A stretch of DNA of 64,000 nt from Microbulbifer sp. MKSA007 (GCA_032615215.1 CP128433.1:4882501-4946500); one strand, 5' to 3'. Numbered from the stretch's first letter, positions 42,118 to 52,685 are shown. Numbers and translations: made by a program. The notes: generated from the letters alone by a model not told the origin.

Positions 42118-43080
42118 ATGATTAAGAAATTGATATTAGTATTTGTGAGCAGCATAGCTATTGGCTGTTCCACAGTAGTTACAGAATATATTGAGCGGTC
42201 TAATAGCTTTGATTTTAAAGAGATTGTTTCTTTCGATAATATTGAAACTTATGGGCTTAAGAACAACCGGTATTGCTCTACAGAGCATAAAGTATGCACA
42301 AACTACCTTCTAGGGGAGCCACTTGAAAACAAGAAGCTTCGCTATACGGTTTCCCTGGAATCATTTAGCGGTGCGGAAAGCACTGTTAGTTTAGACATTT
42401 TAAAAAGCTCACTACCTGAATTACATTCAGGAACAGTTGTTCATATACATGGTTTTAGGGCATCTAAAGAGTTTATGCTGAATTCGGCTCTGTACTTCAG
42501 AATGTTAGGCTTTAGAGTTATAGTCCCTGACTTATTAGGGCATGGTGAGTCTGATGAGGATAAAGAATACGGTGTTGGTGATAGTAAAATAGTCAACGAA
42601 ATTATCAACAAATATGAAAATAAAACCCTGTATATTGTTGGTAACTCTATGGGTGGTACAACTGCAATGCACATTTCTACTTTAAGAAATGACATTGATG
42701 GAATAATACTACAAGCTCCAATGCTTCGATTTGATAAGGCAGCTTTAAATTATACTAAAGCTAACTTTCCGAGTATGACAATGCTTTTCTCAGAGGAAAG
42801 CATCAAGCAAGGAGCGTTAGATAGTTTAGTTAGAGCCGATATCACCCTTGAGCAGACGGACATTAAGCCAATTATTGGATCTTCTAGTGTACCTATAATT
42901 ATTTTTGCATCATCTTCAGATCCTATTGCTCCACACAGAAGCTATAGCAATCTAGCATCGAATGGTGTTTCAATTGTAAAAGTTGACGACCGAAACCACC
43001 CAAGTATGTCAATAATTGGTGACAATGAAAGTCGGGAGTTAATTCACTGGTTTGGTAAGCTAACACACAAATCCAAGTGA
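42118..43080 (+). CDS. Alpha/beta-hydrolase-fold lipoprotein
   Basis: A 320-residue protein. The N-terminal signal ends in the lipobox IAIGC (Cys near residue 17). The hydrolase domain (about residues 85-315) has an oxyanion-type HIHGFRASKEF, the nucleophile elbow GNSMGGTT with Ser, the acid-containing strand IIIFASSSDPIAP and the catalytic His in DRNHPSM. It is probably a membrane-tethered esterase or lipase-like hydrolase; the substrate is unknown. It stands 39 bases after the lipoprotein gene in the same direction. Confidence 0.85.
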   Translation: MIKKLILVFVSSIAIGCSTVVTEYIERSNSFDFKEIVSFDNIETYGLKNNRYCSTEHKVCTNYLLGEPLENKKLRYTVSLESFSGAESTVSLDILKSSLPELHSGTVVHIHGFRASKEFMLNSALYFRMLGFRVIVPDLLGHGESDEDKEYGVGDSKIVNEIINKYENKTLYIVGNSMGGTTAMHISTLRNDIDGIILQAPMLRFDKAALNYTKANFPSMTMLFSEESIKQGALDSLVRADITLEQTDIKPIIGSSSVPIIIFASSSDPIAPHRSYSNLASNGVSIVKVDDRNHPSMSIIGDNESRELIHWFGKLTHKSK

Positions 43081-43140
43081 TGCTTACAATCTGACTGACT
43101 TATTAATAATATTCTTATAACTTGCATGAGGTATTAAATT

Positions 43141-43878
43141 TTGTCTGAAATTGATTGGGAGAAATATTGGGAAGAGTTAAAAAGCAAACTCAGCCCCTAT
43201 AGAAAAATCGCGTGGGAACCTCAAACACAAGAGCAAGTGACTGAAATATCAGATTCTAAATTTTGTGGAATGCCACTACTTACAGCAGAAGGCTGGCCTG
43301 AGTGTGGAAATTGCAATGAACCTATGCAGCTCTTTGTACAATTGAACTCTAAAGATCTCCCAGAGGCTTCAAATACCCCTTTTGGAGATGGAATATTACA
43401 AGTTTTCTATTGTGTTAACGAAAATTCAAGCTGCGAGGCTGACTGTGATACGTGGGCTGCAAATTCAAAAGCTACACTATTAAGGATATTGCCACTAAAT
43501 ACTCCGGCTCAAACAAAAGTTACATTAACCCCTTCTTCAGATTATCCAGAATTAAAAATAACTGGTTGGGAAGAGTTAGAAGACTACCCAGATACATTTG
43601 AGCTCGAGGAGTTAGGTGTAGAGCTCTCAGAAGACGAAGAAGATTTTCTATGCGAAGACGAAGTTCCATTCTCTGGTGAAAAGTTACTGGGGTGGCCGCA
43701 TTGGGTCCAGGGAATTGAATATCAATCCTGCAAGATATGTAATAAACAAATGCAGTTTATCTTTCAAATAGACTCCTCAGGAAATATTCCTTATATGTTT
43801 GGAGATTCTGGATGCGCACATATTTCACAGTGCACAGAACATAAGGAACAATTAGCAATGGCATGGGCTTGCTGTTAA
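43141..43878 (+). CDS. DUF1963 (YwqG-like) family protein
   Basis: A 245-residue soluble acidic protein. Two halves each hold a GxPxWxQ-like segment and two CxxC-type pairs (WPECGNCNEPMQLFVQLN and QSCKICNKQMQFIFQIDS), and the C-terminal part has FGDSGCAHISQC. This fits the YwqG/DUF1963 family of unknown function, which also includes polymorphic-toxin-associated proteins. TTG 43141 is preceded by GAGG at fitting distance. A second gene overlaps its 3' end. Confidence 0.75.
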   Translation: MSEIDWEKYWEELKSKLSPYRKIAWEPQTQEQVTEISDSKFCGMPLLTAEGWPECGNCNEPMQLFVQLNSKDLPEASNTPFGDGILQVFYCVNENSSCEADCDTWAANSKATLLRILPLNTPAQTKVTLTPSSDYPELKITGWEELEDYPDTFELEELGVELSEDEEDFLCEDEVPFSGEKLLGWPHWVQGIEYQSCKICNKQMQFIFQIDSSGNIPYMFGDSGCAHISQCTEHKEQLAMAWACC

Positions 43879-44318
43879 TAATAGAATTAATACAATGCCG
43901 CTTATACAACGCTGTTTACAAAAAATATTATAACCTTGCTGGAAAGACCAGAGTGCTTTATACAAAATTGAACAAGAAAGCTATATCCTGGGGTCTGATT
44001 AGTTTCAGTATTCTTTGGGTCATGCTGACTCTGATGATAAATTTTCTAGCCGTTCCACTTAGCGCTACAGGGGTACTCCTAGTTTTATCGTCTATTCTCT
44101 CAGGCATAGTGGTGGTAAAACGTGGTGCTCAGGCCCCTTTAATCAACGCTGCTATCTCTGGTGGCATTGCTGGATTGCTTCTATATATTTTGACTGTTCC
44201 ATTTTTCGGTATGGATCTGTGGAGCCTGATTTATTCTTTAGTAGTTACTACGGGGGGATTTGTGGTAGGTGCTACTCTTTGGCTGGGCGCCTCTTTTTTT
44301 GTAAAGCTACGCAACTAA
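43863..44318 (+). CDS. Inner-membrane protein of unknown function
   Basis: A 151-residue protein with a basic N-terminal part and four predicted membrane segments (about residues 42-60, 64-84, 92-112 and 122-145). The start overlaps the previous gene by 16 bases; a start further in, near the TTG at about 43966, would still keep all membrane segments. No family recognised. Confidence 0.55.
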   Translation: MGLLLIIELIQCRLYNAVYKKYYNLAGKTRVLYTKLNKKAISWGLISFSILWVMLTLMINFLAVPLSATGVLLVLSSILSGIVVVKRGAQAPLINAAISGGIAGLLLYILTVPFFGMDLWSLIYSLVVTTGGFVVGATLWLGASFFVKLRN

Positions 44319-44418
44319 GCCTCCTCTTTACTAGGGAATAGCACATAAAACAAGTTTGTCCCAAGACAATTGAAAATTTAGGTAAGTAATAAAAACTGAT
44401 GTCGCAGAAAAAACTGCT

Positions 44419-44637
44419 TTGATAGTTCAGCAATCAAGTATGATTATGGGTTCACACTTGTACTATCTCATAGAAGTTTTAGATGAAAAAGAATTCATAA
44501 GTATATGTAAAAAATTCGGAAAGGTAATGAGAGAAGCTCATTTGCAAATACTTGATCCAATATGGAAAGCCCACCCTGAGCTATTAGCTGAAGAACTGGG
44601 TGGAGAATACAAAATTGATAAAAATATGTATTTATAG
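44419..44637 (+). CDS. Small protein fragment of unknown function
   Basis: A 72-residue soluble protein ending LAEELGGEYKIDKNMYL. The frame keeps coding character for about 11 codons upstream of the TTG used here, with no start codon, which suggests that the gene has lost its 5' part or uses a rare start. ATG 44440 is the first ATG. No family recognised. Confidence 0.4.
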   Translation: MIVQQSSMIMGSHLYYLIEVLDEKEFISICKKFGKVMREAHLQILDPIWKAHPELLAEELGGEYKIDKNMYL

Positions 44638-44757
44638 CTTCAATCGCTTGTTAAAAAATATGCATACAATGACTCGGAGTCCTAACTTGAAAAACCGTAC
44701 ACACGCCACTCTGAACTCCCAGTAAACTATTTGCCGTTTATCACTACACTATGCCGC

Positions 44758-45150
44758 ATGGAACACATGACTCCACATGAATTTATCAATAGCCTTTTAG
44801 AAGCCTGCCCTGATATCGACTCGGAGTGGCAGGAGCACCTTGATTTTTGGGACGGTGATATTCCTGGATTCTATAATGACATAAGCGTAATCGTTCATTA
44901 CGTACTTTCAAAATATAGAGATAATGACTTTCAGGATCTTGAAAATGTAGCCTTAGTTGTTGACCTTGGTCTTAACTCAGGGAATCCAGAAACATCGGAG
45001 CTTGCATTAATTGGGTTTCTTGAAGGTATATTATTCGTCGGATCACATGAAAATCTATCTCCCATAAATCATAAGCACTGGTTGCGTGAACGATCCTATT
45101 GTGCACTTGTCAACTTGAGCGAGGCGTTCGAAAGTCTAAATAACAAGTAA
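44758..45150 (+). CDS. DUF7674-like small soluble protein
   Basis: A 130-residue acidic, helical protein (MEHMTPHEFINSLLEACPDI; DISVIVHYVLSKYRDND). The pattern of an early CPDI/DSEW segment followed by a Y-H-Y-V helix resembles a family of putative immunity proteins (DUF7674), but this is tentative. ATG 44758 is the best start; TTG 44731 and ATG 44767 are in frame. Confidence 0.55.
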   Translation: MEHMTPHEFINSLLEACPDIDSEWQEHLDFWDGDIPGFYNDISVIVHYVLSKYRDNDFQDLENVALVVDLGLNSGNPETSELALIGFLEGILFVGSHENLSPINHKHWLRERSYCALVNLSEAFESLNNK

Positions 45151-45323
45151 CGACAGCATTACTTACTACAGATATTAGGTCTAGCGTACCAGCTTCTTGC
45201 CAAATAATTTCAAATAATTATTTAGCCCCAGTGATACACTATATAAGGCGCCCATTTATTTAAAACTCACTAGAAGTTTGTGCGCAATGATGAACCAACG
45301 CATATAAAACAAGGAATGAAATC

Positions 45324-45983
45324 GTGCTAAAAAAGATAGCGCTTCTCGCACTAGCTACAATGATCACTGCCTGTGTTTCACCTATTCCGTTACAGGAGCA
45401 GTCCGCAAAAGCAGAGTACACAACTAAAGAGCCTGTTTTAATTTCTGTTATTGATCAGCGTAAACGTGTTCAAGAAGGGAAAGATAAGAACTTTATAGGA
45501 AAAGCCCACGTTTCATTTGGTATCCCGGTCGATTGGCATGTTAATCAGGTGTTAGCTACAGAGCCGGGAGATAAAGAAAAGAATCTGGCTCAGTTTCTAC
45601 AAAGCCGATTGACTCACGGCTTGAATGAAACGGGCTGGAATACCACAGCAGTAGATTTAGATGAAGTGCCGAGTGATGAAGCCATCAAAGCCTTGATGGA
45701 AGAAAATAACACCGAAAAAATGATTAGTCTTGTGCTTAATGAGTGGTATTTCAGTGTTAACTTGAACTGGGTTTCAGCATTCAACTTCGACACAAATACC
45801 GACATCCTCGTATACACCCTGGAAGAAGGGAGGTTACTTGCCAAGAATATTGCTGAAAGGGATGTCGTTGATGAGCAGGCTAATGAATCTCCACAAAACA
45901 ATATCTTGCGAGCCTATAAAGCCCAGCTAGATCAGATTGTGAATGATGAGGAAGTTCGCAACGCAGTATCGTTTGATCAATAA
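45324..45983 (+). CDS. Lipoprotein of unknown function
   Basis: A 219-residue lipoprotein with signal LLALATMITAC (Cys near residue 17) and a mature alpha/beta domain containing VISVIDQRKR. It resembles periplasmic lipoproteins such as the LPS- or flagella-independent YajG type in layout only; I cannot assign a family. The GTG start has AAGGA upstream. A strong terminator follows, marking the right edge of the island. Confidence 0.7.
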   Translation: MLKKIALLALATMITACVSPIPLQEQSAKAEYTTKEPVLISVIDQRKRVQEGKDKNFIGKAHVSFGIPVDWHVNQVLATEPGDKEKNLAQFLQSRLTHGLNETGWNTTAVDLDEVPSDEAIKALMEENNTEKMISLVLNEWYFSVNLNWVSAFNFDTNTDILVYTLEEGRLLAKNIAERDVVDEQANESPQNNILRAYKAQLDQIVNDEEVRNAVSFDQ

Positions 45984-46012
45984 GCGGAAATTGATTTAGA
46001 CGCTTATAAAAC

Positions 46013-46050
46013 AAAAAAGGCTGTGGGGATTACCCACAGCCTTTTTTTAA
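46013..46050. terminator. Bidirectional terminator at the right edge of the island
   Basis: The stem AAAGGCTGTGGG / CCCACAGCCTTT around GATTA is flanked by A and T runs and lies between the lipoprotein gene and the convergent gcvH. Confidence 0.9.
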
Positions 46051-46075
46051 TATGCTTTTCAGCACATTCGCTCTA

Positions 46076-46462
46076 TTAGTCTTCAGACTCTGAGCGATAT
46101 GTGTCTGCATCCAGCATATTGTCCAGCTCGCTCACGTCGGAGGGCTTGATGCGGAAGAACCAGCCATCGTCGTAAGGAGAGGAGTTTACAGTTTCCGGAG
46201 CTTCTTCCAGAGCTTCATTGACAGCAACTACTTCACCGGAAACCGGGGAGTAGATATCGCTGGCAGCTTTAACGGATTCAACTACACCTGCCTCGTCACC
46301 AGCAGCCAGGTTGGTGCCCACTTCTGGAGTCTCAACGTAAACCACATCACCCAGGGCATCTTGAGCGTGATCGCTGATGCCGATGGTTACGGTGCCGTCC
46401 TCTTCCAGGCGTGCCCACTCGTGGCTGGAGAGGTATTTCAATTCATTGCGGATTTCGCTCAT
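46076..46462 (-). CDS. gcvH: Glycine cleavage system H protein
   Basis: A 128-residue lipoyl carrier that shuttles the aminomethyl group between the P, T and L proteins. The lipoylated Lys lies in VVESVKAASDIYSPVSGEVV. Sequence and length are typical. It follows gcvT by 66 bases on the minus strand. The P-protein gene is not in the window, so it must be elsewhere. Confidence 0.97.
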   Translation of the reverse strand: MSEIRNELKYLSSHEWARLEEDGTVTIGISDHAQDALGDVVYVETPEVGTNLAAGDEAGVVESVKAASDIYSPVSGEVVAVNEALEEAPETVNSSPYDDGWFFRIKPSDVSELDNMLDADTYRSESED

Positions 46463-46528
46463 GCTGTTATCCCTTGATTAAGCATCTAAGTTTATTGTCT
46501 TAGTGACGCGTACACCTCTGGGCGACGC

Positions 46529-47617
46529 TTAAATAACTGACTTGCCGTTGCGTACGAAGCAGGGCTTAACCACCTTGACTGGCTGCAGTTTCTTGCGGAT
46601 TTCCACCTGTGCGGTATCACCAACACTCACCGGAACTCGCGCCAAGGCGATAGAGTAACCCAGTGTGGGGGAGAAAGTGCCGCTGGTAATGATACCCCGG
46701 TCATCACTATCGTCTACCACTACCGGTTGACCTGCGCGCAATACACCGCGCTCTTCAAGCACCAGGCCTACAAGCTTGTGCTTAACGCCATCGGCTTTTT
46801 CCTGCTCCAGAACACCACGGCCGATAAAGTTGCGGCTCTCCGGTGCCCAGGCAACCGTCCAGGCCATGTTGGCAACCAGCGGAGAGGTCTCATCGTCCAT
46901 CTCATGCCCATACAGGTTCATACCCGCTTCCAGGCGCAGGGTGTCGCGTGCACCCAGTCCACAGGGGGAAACGCCCGCTTCGGCCAGGGCGCGCCAGAAA
47001 CCACTGGCGTCTTCACCCGGCAACATAATTTCCAGGCCATCTTCACCGGTGTAACCGGTGCGCGCTACAAACCAGCCACCTCGGGCAACGCTTTGGAAAA
47101 CTTTCAGTGCGTCAATCGCGGCAGTCCAATCAATGCCCAAAACCTCTTTGGTTTTCTCGATGGCATTGGGGCCCTGGATAGCGACCATCGCTACATCCGG
47201 GCACTCAGTCAGGGTCACATCGAAGGACTCTGCCTGCTTGCGCATCCACGCCAGGTCTTTTTCGCGAGTTGCACAGTTAACAACCACTCGATAGCCGGGA
47301 TCGCGCAGGTAGACGATCAGGTCGTCAATCACACCGCCTTTGTCATTGAGCATGCCGGTGTAAAGGGCCTTACCCGGGTTGCCATCCAGCTTGGCCACAT
47401 CATTGGCCAGCAGGTAGCGCAGGTAGTCGCGGGCCTGGGCGCCATCTACGTCGACCACGGTCATATGGGAGACATCGAACATCCCCGCATCGGTGCGCAC
47501 CTTGTTGTGCTCATCCAGCTGCGAACCGTAGTGCAGCGGCATGTCCCATCCACCGAAATCCACCATTTTGCCGCCCATAGCGACATGCGTGTCATACAGA
47601 GGAGTTCTATTTCCCAT
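46529..47617 (-). CDS. gcvT: Glycine cleavage system T protein (aminomethyltransferase)
   Basis: A 362-residue tetrahydrofolate-dependent aminomethyltransferase of the glycine cleavage complex. Landmarks are MVDFGGWDMPLHYG at the N-terminus, DVSHMTVVDV, the folate-site region GYTGEDGLEIMLP and CGLGARDTLRLEAGM. Length is standard. gcvH lies downstream. I checked the 270 bases upstream for a glycine riboswitch and saw no convincing tandem aptamer. Confidence 0.96.
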   Translation of the reverse strand: MGNRTPLYDTHVAMGGKMVDFGGWDMPLHYGSQLDEHNKVRTDAGMFDVSHMTVVDVDGAQARDYLRYLLANDVAKLDGNPGKALYTGMLNDKGGVIDDLIVYLRDPGYRVVVNCATREKDLAWMRKQAESFDVTLTECPDVAMVAIQGPNAIEKTKEVLGIDWTAAIDALKVFQSVARGGWFVARTGYTGEDGLEIMLPGEDASGFWRALAEAGVSPCGLGARDTLRLEAGMNLYGHEMDDETSPLVANMAWTVAWAPESRNFIGRGVLEQEKADGVKHKLVGLVLEERGVLRAGQPVVVDDSDDRGIITSGTFSPTLGYSIALARVPVSVGDTAQVEIRKKLQPVKVVKPCFVRNGKSVI

Positions 47618-47886
47618 TTTTAAAATCTCAGTCCGTCAGGTTCCGAAGCGGCGTATTCTAGCGGCTTGGGTACCGGCCTTGCCAGCGGGGCAGACGCGGC
47701 AATATATATGCTCTGCAAGCCTAGCAGGCATTGGTAGTAAAACCTGTCCAGGTTCACAGAGGCCGTCAAAGATTCCGCTGGCGCTCTATCCTGCATTCGC
47801 CCGTGTTTGGGAATCGGGCAATACCCAATCCCCACTGTGTTGGGCTAGTGCAGAAATGATCATTTTTTAATCAGGGGAACTCTTAA

Positions 47887-49001
47887 TCAGTCGCTGCCTC
47901 GATCGCGCCCTTGACCAGCCTCTTCCGCGTTCTCTTCTGTGTTTGCGGATTCGTCGACTTTGAGGCCGTACTTCTTCGATCTCCAGCGCCACAAACGCTT
48001 AGCCAGCTCCTGGCGATCGGGTGTTTTATCTGCTTCGTCGACAATTTCTTCGCCGAGCAGGGTCTCCAGCAGATCCTCCAGGGTCACCAAACCCTCGAGA
48101 CTGCCATATTCATCCATGACCGCACTAATCTGCACGCGGCGGGACAGCATTTTCTGGAACGCTTGGTAAATAGTGGCTGTTTCCGGCAGGATCAACATTT
48201 CACGGCGAAAATCCGCCAGAGTTTTCTGGTGCTCGCTTTTGGCGTAGGCCAGCAGTAGCTCCTGTCGCAATACAAAACCCACCACACAATCCGGGTCGCG
48301 ATTTTCATAGACCGGGATACGGGAGAAACGCCCTTTCTCTGCATCCTCGTAGGCCTCTTCCACAGTGATGTCCTGCGGCAGGGAGAAGACCACCGTGCGG
48401 GGAGTCATCACCTCGCGCACGGAGTGGTCCCGCAGGGTGAAGAACAGGTTGCGCAGGATACTGGACTCCCGCTGCTCTAACTGCCCTTCCGCCTCGCCAA
48501 TTTCCGCCATAATGGCAAACTCATCGCGGCTGAAGCCCGTCAGGGTTGGGCCATGGGACAGGCCTTTGGTCAACCACTCGGACATTTTTACAAACGGGTG
48601 GAGTAACCAGACCAGGCCGCGCAATACATAAGCGGTGCTAGGGGCCAATTGGCGCCAGTACACGGCTCCCAGTGTCTTGGGAATAATTTCAGAAAAACCA
48701 GGATCAACAGGGTCAGGATCGCTGAGGCGATACCCAGGTACTCATTGCCAAAAACCGCTGCTGCCTGGGCACCGGCACCTGCAGCACCCGCTGTGTGCGC
48801 GACGGTATTCAGGGTGAGGATAGCGGCCAGGGGGGCATTAATATCGGATTTTAATTTGCGCAGCAAAGACCCCGCTTTATGCCCCTCCCGCTCCATCAGA
48901 CGCACGTATGGCGTTGTTACGCTGAGAATAACTGACTCTGCTATCGAGCACAGGAAAGAAAAGCCAAGGGCAATAAAAACGTAGGTTATCAGTAAAATCA
49001 T
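47887..49001 (-). pseudogene. CNNM/DUF21 and CBS-pair transport protein (CorC/HlyC-like), split by one missing base
   Basis: A membrane protein with an N-terminal CNNM domain (three to four membrane segments, LLITYVFIALGFSFLCSIAE) and a pair of CBS domains (VREVMTPRTVVFSLP and ISAVMDEYGSLEGLVTLEDLLETLLGEEI, split here across two citations). Such proteins are linked to magnesium or cobalt efflux. The first part (from 49001) and the second (to 47887) are in different frames; adding one T to the five at 48693-48697 (plus-strand A run) joins them as ...LILVFSEIIPKTLGAVYWRQL, which is what the family has. A single-base homopolymer error is the likely cause. Confidence 0.85.
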
Positions 49002-49006
49002 ATAAT

Positions 49007-49948
49007 TCAGGTTGAAGCGGGATAAGAGTTAAATTTTCGCGCACCACCAGCAACGCAGTAAACCAGCGCAATCAAAAAACCGGCAAAAAAGCCTCCTAAA
49101 TGCGCAGCATTGGCGATGCCGATCCCAGTAAAATAGGTAATCACTCCAAGAACGCACAATATCATCCACACAATCGCCAGGGTAATAATACCCGGGGGTA
49201 TATCTCTCCATGCCGGTTGCCAACGCTGCATCACCACAGCAAATCCGACCAGCGTGTATACAACACCCGACATTCCAGCGAATATCACCTCGGGCTTCCA
49301 GGCATATTGGGATAAATTAGCTGCAATCCCGCCGAGCAACACTAGAAGGCTATAAATAAATGGCCCTCCGCGTGCTTCCAATGGACGCCCAAGTATCCAG
49401 ATAGCCAGAGCATTGAACAGGGCATGCTGAAAAGACAAGTTGATGATTGCAGGGGTCCACAATCGCCAAAACTCCCCTCTCTCCAAGTGCCACATTAAAG
49501 ACGACTGTGAGAAAAGTGGGCCACCACTGGTATCTGGATATATTAAAAGCGGGGCAGACAGATTATTGGAATGTAAAAACCAACCAAAAAAACACAGGCC
49601 GATAAGCAGTAAACTAATCGGTGTTTTATCCATTGGGAAAGTCGGTAAAAATGAGGGGCTTACAGGTGCTTTCTCCTTTGGTGCTTGTCCCTCTTCACCC
49701 GGTAAATGGTCGCCGTCCTCTGGTTCCGCCTTTGTTAGCTGAACTCTGTCCAGATCAACTAATCCCCGCTCCCAATCTTGCAAAAGCGGCTTCAGCAATT
49801 CAGCTATACCTGAATCTGTCGTCAACAACGCCTGCTGATTTTTTTCCTCAGCAATTCTCAATGGCAATTGGTAACGCTGTATTAAGCGAAAAAGCGCGCT
49901 GAGATCCTTTGATATAGGAAATGAGTAAACAGTAATCCAGTGACTCAA
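49007..49948 (-). CDS. Rhomboid-family intramembrane serine protease
   Basis: A 313-residue membrane protease. An N-terminal cytoplasmic domain (about 1-105) of the GlpG kind is followed by six or seven membrane segments. The catalytic Ser is in the motif FAGMSGVVYTL and the catalytic His in NAAHLGGFFAG; the WRLWTPAIINLSFQHALFN segment carries the conserved Asn and His. The start is TTG 49948. It stands five bases upstream of the CNNM/CBS gene, so the two may be co-transcribed. Confidence 0.9.
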   Translation of the reverse strand: MSHWITVYSFPISKDLSALFRLIQRYQLPLRIAEEKNQQALLTTDSGIAELLKPLLQDWERGLVDLDRVQLTKAEPEDGDHLPGEEGQAPKEKAPVSPSFLPTFPMDKTPISLLLIGLCFFGWFLHSNNLSAPLLIYPDTSGGPLFSQSSLMWHLERGEFWRLWTPAIINLSFQHALFNALAIWILGRPLEARGGPFIYSLLVLLGGIAANLSQYAWKPEVIFAGMSGVVYTLVGFAVVMQRWQPAWRDIPPGIITLAIVWMILCVLGVITYFTGIGIANAAHLGGFFAGFLIALVYCVAGGARKFNSYPAST

Positions 49949-50096
49949 TTGAAATTAACCTTTTTTACCGACGGCAAGGCTTTTAATTCCCCTCTGCCTC
50001 TGGGAAAAGCCACTAAGTAGATAGGCAAACACCAGCAACTTCTCTGACACCCCCACCGAGCACTTTCTCCCGATCCGTTTTGCGGGAATAGCAAAT

Positions 50097-51334
50097 TTAA
50101 ACAGCCATAGCCCGCATAATAATCCGCTTCTTTAACATGGGGCTGGCATCTACCATGCTCAACCCAGTGTTACGCAGCCAGCGCCAGTGCACATCACCAG
50201 CACCGAACAAAGACTTAAAGGCGCTCATCGCTTTCATAGTGGCGGCGTTGTCGCCGCGACGGCGGCGTTCGTAGCGGGCCAACACTGAAGAGTGAGAGGG
50301 CTCCAGGCCGCGCGCCATAGCGCGGTCAATTTCATCTGCCAGCACCCGCACATCCTGCAACCCAAGATTTACACCCTGGCCTGCGAGGGGGTGGATACTG
50401 TGGGCGGCGTCTCCCACCAATACAGCACCGGGGCCACGATAACGTTCCGCATGGCGCGCGCGCAGGGGAAGGAAAAGCGCTCACTGACGGATTCCACTTT
50501 GCCCAAACGGCTCTCAAAGGCTTTTTCCAGGTTCAGGGCAAAGGCCTGGTCATCCAGCATCAATAACTCCTGCGCCAGCGCTTCATCCGCAGACCAAACC
50601 ACGGCGCAGTGATTGTCATCTCCCAATCCCGCGAGAGGTAAAAATGCCAGTGGGCCCGTTTGTAAAAAACGCTGCCAAGCGGTGTGACGGTGAGATTTCT
50701 CACTGCGCGCGACACACACCAACGCAGTTTGATGGTAATCGGTATCCTGGGAGCGGATATGCAGTAAGTCCCGCACTTTAGAGCGGGCGCCATCGGCACC
50801 GATTAACAGGCGGGTGCGCACTATCTCTGGTTGCTCACGCAGGCCATCCTCTTCATTTAAGCGATCTTCACCGCGAGGCTGTAAATGCCAGAGTCCGCAG
50901 TCGCGCCACCAGCTCTCCAGGCGAAAACCATTGACCAACTCCACGTTGGGCAGGGTTTCCAGCCGTGCTCTTAACGCGGCGACAATGACATTATTCTCGA
51001 CGATATGACCGAGATTCGGCAGCTGCACATCGCGACTGTTAAAGCTTACTGAGCCGGTTCCATCTGCATCCCAAACCCGCATCTCCACATAGGGGCAGGC
51101 GCGGCGGCTGGCAATATCATCCCAGGCTCCCACCTCTTCGAGCAGCTCGCGGGAGGCCTGTGTCAGGGCTACCACGCGGGGTTCATACTGCGGTGACAAT
51201 TGCGGCGTTGTTTCCGGGGACGCCTCCAGCAAGGCCAGACGCATGCCCGGGTGCCGAACTGCCAGCAGCGCTGCCTGCGCCATGCCCACCATGCCCGCAC
51301 CCACAATGGCAAAATCCAAACGATGTCTGTTCAT
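50097..51334 (-). pseudogene. ubiI: FAD-dependent ubiquinone hydroxylase UbiI/VisC-type, split by one missing base
   Basis: A flavoprotein monooxygenase of ubiquinone biosynthesis, following ubiH as in pseudomonads. The N-terminal FAD-binding motif is DFAIVGAGMVGMAQAAL. The frame breaks after FSFPCARA: adding one C to the four (plus-strand G run at 50465-50468) restores FPLRARHAERYRGPGAVLVGDAAHSIHPLAGQG, the conserved second FAD motif. About 412 residues when joined, the normal size. ATG 51334 starts the FAD motif region; a longer opening overlaps ubiH and has no support. Confidence 0.85.
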
Positions 51335-51383
51335 AAAAGCCAATTCCGCTGAAGTGGCAGTAGCCGTCCCCGACCCTGCACTT

Positions 51384-52621
51384 TTAAAGCCCAAATCCCG
51401 CCGCTTGACTGACAAATTCCCGGCGCAGCGGCGGGACCATTGTAAGGCCGAGCATTCCCAACTGACGAATTCCCTGTTGCAGCCAACCGGAAGAGGAAAA
51501 CAGTGTGGGAATACGGTCACTGAATCCAATCGTCAATTGCTGGTCCAGCTGGCGCATTTCTCCGTATTTCTGCAGGAAATCGAGCCGCCCTGGCAATGTA
51601 TCCGACGTCACTGTCGACAGGGCTTGTGCCAATCCATAACAGTCCCGCAGAGTCAGGTTAAAACCCTGCCCTGCTACTGGGTGCAGAAAGTGGGCGCAAT
51701 TGCCCATCAACACCACATTCCGGCGCCACTGTTCCTGAGTGATCGATAAACTCAGTGGATACCCCTGAACAGCTCCCACTTTAATAAAACGTCCGGCACG
51801 CCAGCCAAATACCTGCTGCAGTTTTTTCAGGCGTTCAGCCTCAGGCATTACACCGACACGCTCAGCTTCTGCTTCCTCGCAAGCCCACACTAGTGCCGCG
51901 CGGTGCTGCCCTTCTCTATCTGGCAGCGGTAAAAGTGCCATGGGGCCCATTCGGGTGAAGCGCTCGTAAGCCACACCTTGGTGAGGCTGTTGCAGAGCGA
52001 CCGTAGCGACCAGTGCTCTCTGAGGGTACTTAACCGAGCTGATCTCTATTCCCAGCTGGCGGCAAAGGGGGAGTTCACCCCATCGGCAACGACCACCAAT
52101 CCGCAGGACAGTGCCTGATCGGGGGAATTATCCTCGGATCGCCACAACAGGTTTGCGCCCGCAGAGGTCATGGTAATGTCAGTAACCTGCGCCGGCGCTA
52201 ATAATTGGGTGGAAGTGCTAGTCAGTGCACTGTGGAGAATCGGGCCCAGCGCTGCATTTTCTATTACTGCGCCCAGAATGCCCTCAAAGTTGACTCCCTG
52301 TCCCTCACGGGTCGAGAGGGCGGCGCCAAATGCATGCCCCCGGTCACTCACATGAATACGATCAATCGGAGCGCTATAGGTTTGCAGAGCAGGCCAGAGT
52401 CCAAGCTCCGCAAACAATTGCAAGCTGCCTGCGGCAATGGCCGTGGCTCGCGTGTCGAAACTCGGCAACTGAATACTGGCAGCGGCATCCGGCAGTGCTC
52501 TCTGCTCCAGGAGCGCCACACTGAGTTGAGGACAAAAATGTGACAACATCAATGCCAGGCTGGCTCCCGCCATACCGCCACCGACAATGGCCACATCTAC
52601 TTTACGCGCCGACTCACCCAT
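51384..52621 (-). pseudogene. ubiH: FAD-dependent ubiquinone hydroxylase UbiH-type, split by one missing base
   Basis: Another flavoprotein monooxygenase of ubiquinone synthesis. The FAD motif VDVAIVGGGMAGASLAL is at the N-terminus. The frame ends early at ADGVNSPFAASWE; adding one C to the run of five at about 52071-52075 yields DGVNSPLCRQLGIEISSVKYP and continues through GVAYERFTRMGPMALLPLP and MGNCAHFLHPVAGQGFN to the end. The joined protein is about 412 residues. It lies between pepP and ubiI. The symbol follows the operon order; UbiF/UbiH/UbiI roles cannot be told apart from sequence alone. Confidence 0.85.
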
Positions 52622-52685
52622 CCCAATTCCCCCTTTGATTATTCGGCATTGAAATATTATTGGCCGAACAATCCAACAATCACTT

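Noticed and set aside
47618..47886. Glycine riboswitch upstream of gcvT
   Set aside because: The expected tandem aptamer pattern could not be found in these bases on the minus strand.
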